From an uncultured Acholeplasmatales bacterium (lineage in GTDB: Bacteria; Bacillota_I; Bacilli_A; Acholeplasmatales; Anaeroplasmataceae), in the NCBI GenBank assembly GCA_944324805.1, contig CALUXS010000006.1, positions 1-64,000 of the forward strand: a stretch of 64,000 bases of DNA, read 5' to 3'. How positions within the stretch are numbered: the first letter of the stretch is position 1; each line of letters begins with the position of its first letter. The notes below the pieces were generated by a model. It did not search any database. It had not been told where the DNA came from and worked only from the letters and a program-made list of their open reading frames with translations. Below, in pieces: positions 53,495 to 63,029 of the stretch. Position numbers and translations under genes: made by a program.

Positions 53495-54532
53495 ATGAGA
53501 GTTAAAAAAATAGATATAATACATCGTTTTATTCCTTTAGCGTGGGATATTTTCTTTGTTATTTTTATGGCTTTTCAAATCAATGTTGTTGGAATGAATT
53601 TGATTGTTGCTGAAAAATATCAATTTTTAGCTTATATTCACCTAGGAATATCGATTATACTTTTAGTTAGTGAGACAGTTATTGCAAAGAGGGTAATTAG
53701 CCGTTGGAGAATTAGATTTTTGATTTTGCTTCTAGTTCTAGCCTTATCTTTACCACCATTACTTAAAGATTGGGATTTATTCTATACATTTGTAGTTTTG
53801 ATGAGTGCAGTTGATCTTTTATTAATTCTTGTTAGGATGTTAAGAGATTCTGTTTTTAGTGAGGAAAGAACTTTAAATCAAAAATTGCCGGTAAATCAAT
53901 TTACAGATCGCAGAAAACTTGTATCAAGAGTTGTTACAATAGTATCGTTCTTAGTTTTATTTGTGATAAGTTTTGTAGTTTTTTATTACAATGATGTTTC
54001 ATTAGAGGCTATCTTAATATTATTCTTTGTTGGAGTTATAATTGCCGCAATAGGTCAAATTATAAGCTTATCTATAAGTTTAAAGCCAATGAGGAAATTT
54101 GAAAAAGAGTTTGCTAAGGATTTAAATTTTACCAAACTTAAAAATAGCGTATTGGCTCTTTATGAGGATAGATTGCATGATGAAACTATTAATTTAATGA
54201 ATATTACATTATGGAAGTATTCTTCATTTGTTACATTTGATGAGGCAGCAAAATATGAGGAGTTAGTATTTAAACCTAATTATGATGGAAATCTTAATTC
54301 TTATTACGAGGCATTTTTTTGGTATTTGCTTAATAAGAAAGATTATAATCTTATATTGGTTTCTGAAAAAGAATTTAAAAAGGCAGTTAAGCCAAAGAAA
54401 CTTTTTAAAGCATATTTATCCTTAATTAAGGGAGAAAAAAACAAATACAAGTTTAAAAAGAAACTAAATAAGCTAGAAGAAGTGAAAAAAGAATTGTATT
54501 TGGAGTTAGAAAAAAATATAATAGAAAAGTAA
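53495..54532 (+). CDS. Multi-span membrane protein with charged C-terminal tail
   Basis: 345 residues. About six hydrophobic spans in the first 190 residues (two hairpins near 10-60, then 70-110 and 145-195) are followed by a soluble, Lys/Glu-rich tail of ~150 residues on the cytoplasmic side. It begins 3 bp after the DegV gene and has no clear ribosome site, so translation is probably coupled. No recognised family. Position between DegV and an ABC exporter suggests envelope or lipid handling, but this is only context. Confidence 0.65.
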   Translation: MRVKKIDIIHRFIPLAWDIFFVIFMAFQINVVGMNLIVAEKYQFLAYIHLGISIILLVSETVIAKRVISRWRIRFLILLLVLALSLPPLLKDWDLFYTFVVLMSAVDLLLILVRMLRDSVFSEERTLNQKLPVNQFTDRRKLVSRVVTIVSFLVLFVISFVVFYYNDVSLEAILILFFVGVIIAAIGQIISLSISLKPMRKFEKEFAKDLNFTKLKNSVLALYEDRLHDETINLMNITLWKYSSFVTFDEAAKYEELVFKPNYDGNLNSYYEAFFWYLLNKKDYNLILVSEKEFKKAVKPKKLFKAYLSLIKGEKNKYKFKKKLNKLEEVKKELYLELEKNIIEK

Positions 54533-54538
54533 TTTTTG

Positions 54539-54562
54539 AATACCTTAGTCACTAAGGTATTT
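54539..54562 (+). other. Inverted repeat between the membrane-protein and ABC genes
   Basis: AATACCTTAGT-C-ACTAAGGTATT is a perfect dyad followed by a T-rich but not pure T stretch. It could be a weak terminator, an mRNA-stabilising hairpin or an operator. Confidence 0.55.
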
Positions 54563-54580
54563 ATTATTTTGGAGGTAGTT

Positions 54581-56317
54581 ATGTTTAAAAGATTTATTAG
54601 TTACTATAAACCGCATAAATTAATGTTTAGTTTAGATATGCTAGCTTCTCTTTTAGTATCAGTTATAGCTATGCTTTATCCAATTATAACAAGAAATATG
54701 CTGAATGATTATATACCTAATGAAAATTTAAAAATGATAATTATACTAGGTTCATTATTGTTTATACTTTATTTTATAAGAATGCTTTTAAAGTACTTTG
54801 TCCAATATTACGGGCATGTCATAGGCGTGAAGATGCAAGCAGCAATGCGTAAAGATATGTTTATGAAGCTAGAAAGAATGCCATTTTCATTTTATGATAC
54901 AAATGAGACAGGTAAAATTATGTCAAGGATGGTAAATGATTTACAAACAGTATCAGAACTTGCTCATCACGGACCTGAAAATTTGTTTATTTGTGGTTTT
55001 ATGATTATTGGATCATTTGTCTATCTTTGTTTCATAGAATGGACTTTAACTTTAATTATTTTTGCTTGTGTTCCAATTTTAGTTATAATATCACTTTATA
55101 TGAAAAAAAGAATGGATGAGGCTTTTACTGAAACAAGGAAGAAAATAGCAGTTGTAAATGCAAACCTAGAGAGTAGTATTTCAGGAATAAGGGTTACGAA
55201 AGCCTTTAATAATCAAGAAGAAGAAACTAGAAAGTTTGAAGAGGGAAACCAAAAATTTGTTAAGGTAAGAAGTATTGCCTATAAAAGAATGGGTCAATTT
55301 GGTGCATCTACAGGTTTTATTACCGATGTTTTCAATGTAATAGTTTTAGTTGCAGGTGGAATCTTTTTATTTAATAAAAAAATAGATTTTGCTGATTATT
55401 CAGCTTTTATGCTTTCTATAAATCTCTTTATAAATCCACTTACTACCCTAATAAATTTTGTTGAAACATATCAAGATGGTGTTACAGGCTTTAGACGTTT
55501 TGTAGAAGTAATGGAATTGCCTGATGAACCTGATTGTAATACAAAGGCTAGTATCGATAAACTACATGGTGATATATGCTTTAAAAATGTTAATTTTAAT
55601 TATGTAGAAGGAGCATCTGTATTAAAAGATTTTTCTTTATCAATTCCTGCTGGTAAGAAAGTAGCTTTAGTCGGACCTAGTGGCGGTGGTAAAACAACTA
55701 TTTGTCATTTGATTCCTCACTTCTATCAAATTAATAGTGGAACAATTAGTTTAGATGGTATTGACATTAGCGAAATAAGCAATTATGATATTAGAAAAAA
55801 TATTGGTATTGTACAGCAAGATGTGTTTTTATTTAATGGTACAGTCTTAGATAATGTAAGATATGGTAAATTAGATGCTAGTGAAGAAGAAGTTATTGAG
55901 GCATGTAAAAAGGCTCGTATTCATGAAGATATTCTTAAAATGAAAGATGGATACTTGACATCAATTGGTGAACGTGGAGTTAAACTATCAGGTGGTCAAA
56001 AACAAAGATTATCAATTGCTAGAGTGTTTTTAAAAAATCCTTCAATTTTAATTCTAGATGAAGCAACTAGTGCCTTAGATAATACTACTGAGCTTTTAAT
56101 TGAAAAAGCATTAGATGACCTTGCTAAGGATAGAACAACAATTGTTGTGGCTCATCGTTTATCGACAATTTTCAATTCTGATGTCATTTGCGTTATTAAT
56201 GAAGGTAAGTTGATTGAAAAAGGAAATCACGATGAATTATTAAGGTTGAATGGTGTTTATGCTAAATTATATGATGCTTCAATTAAGAACAAGCCAATGG
56301 AAACATTTGTTGAATAG
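54581..56317 (+). CDS. ABC exporter, membrane and ATPase domains fused
   Basis: About 578 residues: exporter-type six-span domain (1-315), then ATPase with Walker A GPSGGGKTT, signature LSGGQKQRLSIARV, Walker B ILILDEATSALD and switch histidine AHRLST, all consensus. As a half-transporter with intact sites it probably acts as a homodimer, like MsbA/BmrA/Sav1866, exporting lipids or drugs. GGAGG 5 nt before the ATG at 54581 decides the start. It is third in the degV operon; the flavodoxin follows 9 bp later. Confidence 0.9.
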   Translation: MFKRFISYYKPHKLMFSLDMLASLLVSVIAMLYPIITRNMLNDYIPNENLKMIIILGSLLFILYFIRMLLKYFVQYYGHVIGVKMQAAMRKDMFMKLERMPFSFYDTNETGKIMSRMVNDLQTVSELAHHGPENLFICGFMIIGSFVYLCFIEWTLTLIIFACVPILVIISLYMKKRMDEAFTETRKKIAVVNANLESSISGIRVTKAFNNQEEETRKFEEGNQKFVKVRSIAYKRMGQFGASTGFITDVFNVIVLVAGGIFLFNKKIDFADYSAFMLSINLFINPLTTLINFVETYQDGVTGFRRFVEVMELPDEPDCNTKASIDKLHGDICFKNVNFNYVEGASVLKDFSLSIPAGKKVALVGPSGGGKTTICHLIPHFYQINSGTISLDGIDISEISNYDIRKNIGIVQQDVFLFNGTVLDNVRYGKLDASEEEVIEACKKARIHEDILKMKDGYLTSIGERGVKLSGGQKQRLSIARVFLKNPSILILDEATSALDNTTELLIEKALDDLAKDRTTIVVAHRLSTIFNSDVICVINEGKLIEKGNHDELLRLNGVYAKLYDASIKNKPMETFVE

Positions 56318-56326
56318 GTGGTAAAA

Positions 56327-56830
56327 ATGAAAATTGCAATTGTATATAGCAGCAAAACCGGAAATACTAAGGATATTGCTACTAAAATAGCTGAGGCTAT
56401 AAAGGATGATGTTATTTATTTAGGAGAGCCTAAGAAGGATATAGATGCTGATTTATTCTTTATAGGTTCATGGACTGATAAAGGAAATGCTTCAAATGAA
56501 ATACTTGATTTTATTGCTACATTAGAAAATAAAAAAATAGCTATTTTTGGAACAGCTGGTTTCGGTGGTAGTAAAGAATATTTTGCAAATCTTTTTGACA
56601 GGGTATGTAAACATATTAGTAACTCGAACAAGATTTTGGGTTATTACTATTCACAAGGAAAAATGCCTTTAGCAGTTAGAAGTAGATATGAGGCTTTAAT
56701 AAAAGCAAATCCGCTAGATGAAAAATTACAAGTGAGCCTTAAGAATTTTGATGAGGCTTTAAAGCATCCAAATGAAGAAGATTTTAATAATGCTAAGTCT
56801 TTTGCTCTTGAAATGAAAAACAAAGCGTAA
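56327..56830 (+). CDS. Flavodoxin-family protein
   Basis: About 167 residues. MKIAIVYSSKTGNTKDIATKI is the FMN phosphate-binding loop of flavodoxins, and FIGSWTDKGNASNEILDFI plus IFGTAGFGG form the flavin isoalloxazine contacts. Flavodoxins carry electrons in the cytoplasm in place of ferredoxin. The C-terminal 50 residues (PLAVRSRYEALIKANPLDEK) exceed the short-chain flavodoxin core. AGGTGG before the ATG at 56327 is the ribosome site, so the GTG at 56318 is rejected. Last gene of the degV operon. Confidence 0.88.
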   Translation: MKIAIVYSSKTGNTKDIATKIAEAIKDDVIYLGEPKKDIDADLFFIGSWTDKGNASNEILDFIATLENKKIAIFGTAGFGGSKEYFANLFDRVCKHISNSNKILGYYYSQGKMPLAVRSRYEALIKANPLDEKLQVSLKNFDEALKHPNEEDFNNAKSFALEMKNKA

Positions 56831-56834
56831 AAAA

Positions 56835-56867
56835 AGGAATTGTGAAATATCACAATTCCTCTTTTTT
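56835..56867. terminator. Bidirectional terminator
   Basis: AGGAATTGTG / CACAATTCCT around a 6-nt loop, with T run, lies between the flavodoxin and nrdD genes. Confidence 0.92.
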
Positions 56868-59271
56868 ATTTATTAGGTTCTTCAAATTTAGATTGAATAA
56901 AGTGTTGTACTTCAAGTATACCGGCTAATTTTGCTGTACCATCTTTTGTTACTAATGTTGGAGCTTGGCAAACGTTGTATTTTAAAGCAAGGTTACTATT
57001 CTCCTCGGCATCAATTACTTCATAGGTTATATTGGCTTTATCAAGCAATTTTTTAACCATAGTACAATTTGGACATGTTTTTGTTGTGAATAGAAGTAAA
57101 TCACTATTTATAGAAGGTTCCTTATATGTTTGTTTAGGTACATCGTTGCTAAGTATGCTGTTTGTTTCTTTAACAAAATTTTCTTTACCCTTAAGCATAG
57201 AATGATCTAGACGATATTCCTTACGCTCTTTATATTCTTCAGCCTTACCATCATTCCAATTTTGAATAGGCCTATAGTAGCCTGTGATTCTACTCCAAAC
57301 TTCAGTTTTTTTGCCACAAATAGGACAAGTAAATTGCTCACCAACTAAATATCCGTGCTCTTGGCAAATTGAGTAAGTAGGAGAGATAGTATAGTATGGT
57401 AAATGATAGTTTTCAGCTATTTTTCTAACCAATGTTGCAGCTGATTTCCAATTAGGTAGTTTCTCACCTAAAAAAGCATGGAAAACTGTTCCTGATGTGT
57501 ATAAAGTTTGTAATTCATCTTGTACATCAAGGGCTTGGAATATATCATCAGTATAGCCAACAGGAAGATGAGAGCTATTTGTATAGTAAGGTGTTTTATT
57601 ATCTTCTGATGCAGTAATGATATTTGGATATTTTTTCTTATCATGCTTTGCAAGTCTATAACTTGTTGATTCTGCAGGAGTAGCTTCTAGATTATATAAA
57701 TCACCATATTCTTCTTGATAAATTACAAGACGATTACGCATATGGTTTAAAACCTCTTTTGCAAATTCAACACCCTCAATGTGGGTTAAATCAGTTTTTA
57801 GCCAACATGCATTTAGGCACGCTTCATTCATTCCGACTAATCCAATAGTAGAGAAGTGATTCTTAAAAGTTCCCAAATAACGTTTTGTGTAAGGGTATAA
57901 TCCTTCATCAAGTAATTTAGTAATAACTGTACGTTTTGTTTTTAAAGAACGAGCAGCAATATCCATTAATTTATCTAATCTTGAATAGAATTCATCTTTA
58001 TTTTTTGATAGATAAGCGATTCGAGGTAAGTTAATTGTTACTACACCAACAGATCCTGTTGATTCACCACTACCAAAATAACCGCCTGATTTTTTTCTTA
58101 ATTCTCGTAAATCTAAACGTAAACGGCAGCACATAGAACGAATATCGCTAGGTTCCATATCACTATTAACATAGTTTGAAAAATAAGGTGTACCATATTT
58201 TGCTGTCATTTCGAAAAGAAGTTTATTATTTTCATTTTCTGACCAATCAAAATTTTTAGTTATTGAATATGTAGGGATAGGATATTGGAATCCTCTACCA
58301 TTTGCATCTCCTTCAATCATAATTTCGATGAAGGCCTTGTTAATCATATCCATTTCTTTTTTACAATCTTTATATTTGAAATCCATTGGTTTTCCACCAA
58401 CAATTGTAGGCATCTCTGCTAAATCATTTGGAACAGTCCAATCTAGAGTAATGTTTGTAAAAGGTGCTTGAGTACCCCAACGACTTGGTGTATTTACTCC
58501 ATAAATAAATGATTCAATGGCATGTTTAACTTGTTCATAGTTTAAATTATCTACTTTAACAAATGGAGCAAGATAAGTGTCAAAAGAAGAAAATGCTTGT
58601 GCACCTGCCCATTCATTTTGCATTATTCCTAGGAAATTTACCATTTGGTTACATAGGGTTGTTAAGTGTTTAGCAGGTTTAGATGTCATTTTTCCTGGTA
58701 CACCACCTAAGCCTTCGGTTATTAGTTGTTTAAGTGACCAACCTGCACAATATCCTGTAAGCATTGATAGATCATGGATGTGTAAATCTCCATCCTTATG
58801 AGCATTTGCAATTTCTTCATCATAAATTTCAGATAGCCAGTAGTTAGCTGTAATTGCGCCACTATTACTTAATATTAATCCACCAACTGAATATGTTACG
58901 GTAGAATTTTCTTTTACACGCCAATCAGTAGCTTTAACATAACTATCAACTAGATCTTTATAATCTAATATGGTTGTTTTCATATTTCTAACTTTTTCAC
59001 GTTGCTTACGATATAGTATATAGGCTTTAGCTACATCTGCATATCCTGCACTTATTAATACTGCTTCAACACTATCTTGAATATCTTCAACGTGAATTAA
59101 GTTGTCATGTATTTTTTCTTCAAAATCAGCTGTTACTCTTAATGCTAGCATATCAATAACAGATTGATGATATTGTTTGTCTTGAGCATCAAATGCTTTT
59201 TGAATAGCAAAGCTAATTTTTTGAATATTAAAGTCAGTAATTTTTCCGTCTCTTTTAACTACTTTATACAT
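56866..59271 (-). CDS. nrdD: Anaerobic ribonucleoside-triphosphate reductase with fused glutaredoxin domain
   Basis: 801 residues. The N-terminus is an ATP-cone (KVVKRDGKITDFNIQKISFA). The reductase barrel follows, with a zinc-type site at CQEHG ... CPICGKK and the glycyl-radical loop RITGYYRPIQNWNDGK (Gly664). The last ~75 residues are an extra glutaredoxin/NrdH-like domain (LLLFTTKTCPNCTMVKKLL) with CPNC at 733-736. The enzyme makes deoxynucleotides without oxygen. The fused redoxin suggests electrons come from thiols rather than formate. It is second in an operon with its activase, 15 bp downstream of it. Confidence 0.93.
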   Translation of the reverse strand: MYKVVKRDGKITDFNIQKISFAIQKAFDAQDKQYHQSVIDMLALRVTADFEEKIHDNLIHVEDIQDSVEAVLISAGYADVAKAYILYRKQREKVRNMKTTILDYKDLVDSYVKATDWRVKENSTVTYSVGGLILSNSGAITANYWLSEIYDEEIANAHKDGDLHIHDLSMLTGYCAGWSLKQLITEGLGGVPGKMTSKPAKHLTTLCNQMVNFLGIMQNEWAGAQAFSSFDTYLAPFVKVDNLNYEQVKHAIESFIYGVNTPSRWGTQAPFTNITLDWTVPNDLAEMPTIVGGKPMDFKYKDCKKEMDMINKAFIEIMIEGDANGRGFQYPIPTYSITKNFDWSENENNKLLFEMTAKYGTPYFSNYVNSDMEPSDIRSMCCRLRLDLRELRKKSGGYFGSGESTGSVGVVTINLPRIAYLSKNKDEFYSRLDKLMDIAARSLKTKRTVITKLLDEGLYPYTKRYLGTFKNHFSTIGLVGMNEACLNACWLKTDLTHIEGVEFAKEVLNHMRNRLVIYQEEYGDLYNLEATPAESTSYRLAKHDKKKYPNIITASEDNKTPYYTNSSHLPVGYTDDIFQALDVQDELQTLYTSGTVFHAFLGEKLPNWKSAATLVRKIAENYHLPYYTISPTYSICQEHGYLVGEQFTCPICGKKTEVWSRITGYYRPIQNWNDGKAEEYKERKEYRLDHSMLKGKENFVKETNSILSNDVPKQTYKEPSINSDLLLFTTKTCPNCTMVKKLLDKANITYEVIDAEENSNLALKYNVCQAPTLVTKDGTAKLAGILEVQHFIQSKFEEPNK

Positions 59272-59286
59272 ATTTATCTCCCCTTT

Positions 59287-60426
59287 TTATATTCCTCTAA
59301 TTTCAACATTTTCAATATATTTTTTTGCTATATCCTTATATTTATTTAATTTTTCTAAGCTAGGAGAGTGAAGTCCTTTTCTTATTACACATTCACTGTC
59401 TTCAAAACGCTGTAAGTAATAATTTCTAGCTCCTTTTAGCCACTTACCAATTTTCTCAAAGTCCTTCTCATCATGAAATTCTTCGACAACAGTAGTTCTA
59501 AATTCATATGGAATATTGCCCTGTTTAAGATAACTTATTGTTTTTTCTATTTCTTTAGTATCGTAACCAGGAATACCTATTGTTTCACCATATTTTTCCT
59601 TTGAATTTTTAATATCAACTGCTACATAGTCTAATAATCCTGCATCACCTAATTCCTTTAATTTTTCGTAAAATGAGCCGTTAGTATCTAGTTTAACCTT
59701 TAGACCTAACTCTTTAATTTGTATAATGAATTCTTTTAAGCCCTTGTTTAGTAGAGGCTCGCCACCACTTATACAAATACCATCTAATAAGTTATGACGT
59801 GATTTTAAATAATTCAAAATATCCTCACGAGTTATTTCTTTAATTCCTTCAGGCAAAAATACTAAATCACTATTTTGACAAAATGGACATCTAAAATTAC
59901 ATCCACCGCAAAATACTGTTGAGGCAAGATTGCCAGGGAAATCAAGCAAGGTAAGCTTTTGAAGTCCGAAGAATTTTACCTTGTCATCATCTAAATTTAA
60001 GTCAAGGTAGCTTCTAGCATTAAGGACAATTTGGTTTCTTGTTACAACATAATCTTTTACTAAATTGCTATCAATATCTTTAGTAATAAATTCCCACCAA
60101 CTTTGCTTAACAGCATATATTTTCGACATTATTGCTTTAGCCTTATTAGTTAAGTAAAGATACTTTATTCTCTTATCTTCATTTGTAATTGTTTCAATGT
60201 ATCCCTTATCACTAAGAATTTTTATTCCCTTTGTAACTGTGCCCTTATCAAAACTACCTAATTTAGCTAATTGGTTCATTGACAACCCTTCATTTTCATT
60301 AATGATGGTTAAAAAAGGCACTTGGCCTGCGTTAATGTCTAAATCCTGTAAGGCTATATCATAGTACTTTTGTGTGCATCGATACAATATGGAAAAATCT
60401 AGGGATAAATAATTATTATCGCCCAT
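59287..60426 (-). CDS. nrdG: MarR regulator fused to NrdG radical-SAM activase
   Basis: 379 residues in two parts. Residues 1-145 are a MarR winged helix (FLTIINENEGLSMNQLAKLG, DKGTVTKGIKILSDKGYIET, then the DKRIKYLYLT wing). From ~150 on is an anaerobic ribonucleotide reductase activating protein: FGLQKLTLLDFPGNLASTVF, the cluster-binding CNFRCPFC (Cys176, 180, 183) and GGEPLL. NrdG uses SAM and a 4Fe-4S cluster to form the glycyl radical on NrdD, encoded next. The fusion joins regulator and activase in one chain. A 20-bp palindrome over its promoter suggests self-repression. Confidence 0.9.
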   Translation of the reverse strand: MGDNNYLSLDFSILYRCTQKYYDIALQDLDINAGQVPFLTIINENEGLSMNQLAKLGSFDKGTVTKGIKILSDKGYIETITNEDKRIKYLYLTNKAKAIMSKIYAVKQSWWEFITKDIDSNLVKDYVVTRNQIVLNARSYLDLNLDDDKVKFFGLQKLTLLDFPGNLASTVFCGGCNFRCPFCQNSDLVFLPEGIKEITREDILNYLKSRHNLLDGICISGGEPLLNKGLKEFIIQIKELGLKVKLDTNGSFYEKLKELGDAGLLDYVAVDIKNSKEKYGETIGIPGYDTKEIEKTISYLKQGNIPYEFRTTVVEEFHDEKDFEKIGKWLKGARNYYLQRFEDSECVIRKGLHSPSLEKLNKYKDIAKKYIENVEIRGI

Positions 60427-60446
60427 AATTTTCCTCCTTTTGCTTC

Positions 60447-60478
60447 ATTATAGCACAAATAGTTGAATATTCAACTAT
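60447..60478 (-). promoter_or_regulatory. Promoter and 20-bp palindromic operator of marR-nrdG
   Basis: A perfect palindrome, ATAGTTGAAT then its complement ATTCAACTAT (60459-60478), contains the -35 TTGAAT. TATAAT (60452-60447) lies 16 bp further on the minus strand. Size and placement are typical of a MarR operator. Confidence 0.85.
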
Positions 60479-60599
60479 CTAAAAAATCTTTCAGTATTTT
60501 CATTATTTAGGATATTTTTTTTATTTTTTTAGATGTATAGTTCTTTTTCTTAGTTGTAAAATATAGTATACTATTAATATTATGAAGGAGGGACTTTTT

Positions 60600-62288
60600 A
60601 TGAAATTTAAAGATTATAAATATGAAAGACCAAATATTGATGCTTTTGTAAAAAAGGGAGAGGAACTAGTTGAAAATATAATAGCTAGTGAAAACATTTT
60701 AGATTTAGAAAAATACATAGATGAATTTTTGACAATGACAGGGCATATTGAAACTATGGATTCTTTATGTTCAGTAAGAAATTCAATTAACACAAAAGAT
60801 GAATTTTATGATAAAGAACAAGAATTTTTTAGTGAAAATTCCCCTTCTGTTAGCAATATAGAGACTAAGTTTGAAAAAGCATTAGTTAATCATAAATTAA
60901 GAAGAGAATTAGAAAATAAATATGGTAAATATTGGTTCAAAAAGATGGAAATGTCTTTAAAAACATTTTCTGAAGAGATTATGCAGGACTTGGTTGTAGA
61001 AAGTAAACTATCACAAGAATATGATAAACTTATTGCAGGTGCTGAAATAGAGTATGATGGTAAGGTTTATAACTTGAGTCAAATGTCTAAGTTTGGACAA
61101 AGTCTTGACCGAGAAGTGAGAAAAAATGCAAGTATTGCTGTTGATAACTTTTTCATGGCTAATAGTAAGGCAATCGATGATATTTATGATGGACTAGTTA
61201 AGGTTAGAGATAAAATTGCTAAAAAACTTGGTTTTAAAAATTACGTTGAGTTAGGATACTATCGTTTAGGAAGAACTGATTATAATAGTGAGGATGTAAA
61301 AGAATATCGTAAACAGGTATTTAAGGAATTAGTTCCTGTAGCTAATGAAATCAGAAGAAAACAAGCTACAAGAATAGGTATTGATGATCCTGAGATGTTT
61401 GATTTTTCTCTTGAGTATTTAGATGGTAACCCAACACCTCATGGAACTAAGGATGAATTAGTGCTAAAGGCTAAAAAAATGTATGAGGAAATGTCTAATG
61501 AAACTAATGAATTCTTTAATTTTATGCTTGATGGGGAATTAATGGATTTAGAAACAAAACCAGGAAAAATGGGCGGAGGATATTGTACAAGTTTCAGTGA
61601 TTATAATGCTCCTTTTATATTTGCTAATTTTAATGGTACTAAAGGAGACGTTGATGTGCTTACTCATGAGGCAGGTCATGCATTCCAATGCTACTATGCG
61701 TCTAAATTTATAAAGAATCCAAGGCTAATTTGGCCAACATTAGAGGCATGTGAGATTCATTCAATGAGTATGGAATTTTTTGCGTATCCATGGATTAATC
61801 TATTCTTTGAAAAAGACACTAATAAATATTTTCACTCACATATTAGTGAGGCATTAACATTTATTCCTTATGCTGTATGTGTTGATGAATTCCAACATTT
61901 TGTATATGAAAACCCAGATGTTACTCCAAAGGAAAGAAAAGAAAAATGGCGTGAACTTGAGAAAAAATATTTGCCATATAGAAAATATACATATCAAAAA
62001 TGCTTCGATGAAGGAACATATTGGTATCGTCAAGGACATATTTTTGGTAGTCCTTTCTACTATATTGATTATACGTTAGCTCAAGTTTGTGCGTTGCAAT
62101 TTTATTTAGCAAGTAAAAAGGATTATAAAGAAGCATGGAATCGTTATATTTCTTTATGTAAGCTTGGTGGTAGCATGCCATTTACTGATTTAATAAAAGA
62201 GGTTGGATTAGAAAATCCATTTAAGGATGGAACTATTAAAAAGATAACTGAAGAACTATTACCGATTATAAATAAAATTGAACTATAG
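60600..62288 (+). CDS. M3-family oligoendopeptidase (PepF type)
   Basis: About 562 residues. The zinc site is HEAGH at 356-360 in VLTHEAGHAFQCYYA, with the third ligand Glu in LEACEIHSMSMEFF. These are the M3 marks of oligoendopeptidase F and relatives, soluble enzymes that cut short peptides in the cytoplasm. AAGGAGGG 7 nt before the ATG at 60600 decides the start; the ATG at 60582 lies upstream of that site. A small HTH gene follows after 8 bp. Confidence 0.92.
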   Translation: MKFKDYKYERPNIDAFVKKGEELVENIIASENILDLEKYIDEFLTMTGHIETMDSLCSVRNSINTKDEFYDKEQEFFSENSPSVSNIETKFEKALVNHKLRRELENKYGKYWFKKMEMSLKTFSEEIMQDLVVESKLSQEYDKLIAGAEIEYDGKVYNLSQMSKFGQSLDREVRKNASIAVDNFFMANSKAIDDIYDGLVKVRDKIAKKLGFKNYVELGYYRLGRTDYNSEDVKEYRKQVFKELVPVANEIRRKQATRIGIDDPEMFDFSLEYLDGNPTPHGTKDELVLKAKKMYEEMSNETNEFFNFMLDGELMDLETKPGKMGGGYCTSFSDYNAPFIFANFNGTKGDVDVLTHEAGHAFQCYYASKFIKNPRLIWPTLEACEIHSMSMEFFAYPWINLFFEKDTNKYFHSHISEALTFIPYAVCVDEFQHFVYENPDVTPKERKEKWRELEKKYLPYRKYTYQKCFDEGTYWYRQGHIFGSPFYYIDYTLAQVCALQFYLASKKDYKEAWNRYISLCKLGGSMPFTDLIKEVGLENPFKDGTIKKITEELLPIINKIEL

Positions 62289-62296
62289 GAGGACTT

Positions 62297-62503
62297 ATGA
62301 AGAATAAGGTTTATGAGTACCGAAAAAAGAAAAAAATGACTCAAGAATCTCTAGCAAGGGCTCTTGGAGTGACTAGACAAACAATTATTTCAATTGAACA
62401 AGGAAAGTATATAGCATCATTGCCTTTAGCCTTAAAAATGGCTAGTGTTTTTGGTGTGAAAGTAGAAGATATATTTATTTTGGAGGATTCTATCGATGCG
62501 TGA
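62297..62503 (+). CDS. Small XRE-family HTH regulator
   Basis: 68 residues forming a single Cro-type helix-turn-helix (YRKKKKMTQESLARALGVTR, QTIISIEQGKYIAS). Such short regulators often sit before a membrane protein gene with which they form a pair, as here: the next gene starts 8 bp before this stop. Its ATG has AGGAGG at 6 nt. Target unknown; self-control of the pair is likely. Confidence 0.88.
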   Translation: MKNKVYEYRKKKKMTQESLARALGVTRQTIISIEQGKYIASLPLALKMASVFGVKVEDIFILEDSIDA

Positions 62504-62939
62504 TTTAGATACTTTTAAAAAGCACACAAAATATAAACTTATTGTAATGTATTTGTCGATACTTGTTCCGGTTATTTTAGTTACACTTCTAGAAGCATTT
62601 TTAAGTGAGCATTTAGCAATTGATATGGTAATATTTAGATATGTATTTTTCACATTGATTGTCGCTGCAATTGTATTTAAAATTGTTAGATATCATCGTA
62701 TTTTATTAAGTAATGATTATGCTCAAAGGTGTATAACTAATTTAAATGATGAAAGAAATTTATTTATTGGAATGAAGACCTTAAATTTAAGCTTTAAAAT
62801 AGTTGTATTTGTCACAGCAATTTTAACCTTAGTTGGAAGTTTCGTCAGTGAAGTGATGTTTTATGTATTATTAGGTGAGCTTGGAATTATGCTTGTAAGC
62901 TACCTTGGCACAAAAATTTATTTTACAAAAAAATACTAA
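62496..62939 (+). CDS. Four-span membrane protein paired with the XRE regulator
   Basis: 147 residues with hydrophobic spans near 15-35, 45-62, 95-117 and 120-140, separated by a charged loop (LSNDYAQRCITNLNDERN). The loop ITNLNDERN resembles small DUF2178-like membrane proteins found after XRE regulators in Bacillota. It overlaps the regulator gene by 8 bp. Function unknown. Confidence 0.75.
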   Translation: MRDLDTFKKHTKYKLIVMYLSILVPVILVTLLEAFLSEHLAIDMVIFRYVFFTLIVAAIVFKIVRYHRILLSNDYAQRCITNLNDERNLFIGMKTLNLSFKIVVFVTAILTLVGSFVSEVMFYVLLGELGIMLVSYLGTKIYFTKKY

Positions 62940-62956
62940 AATTAATATCAATTTTG

Positions 62957-62985
62957 TTGAAAAAACAACAAAAAATCTATATAAT
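62957..62985 (+). promoter_or_regulatory. yebC promoter
   Basis: TTGAAA-N17-TATAAT. The -35 lies partly in a small hairpin TTTTGTTG / CAACAAAA. Confidence 0.75.
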
Positions 62986-63029
62986 AGTATGGACATTATT
63001 AAAAAAGAAATTTGAAAGGATGAATTATA

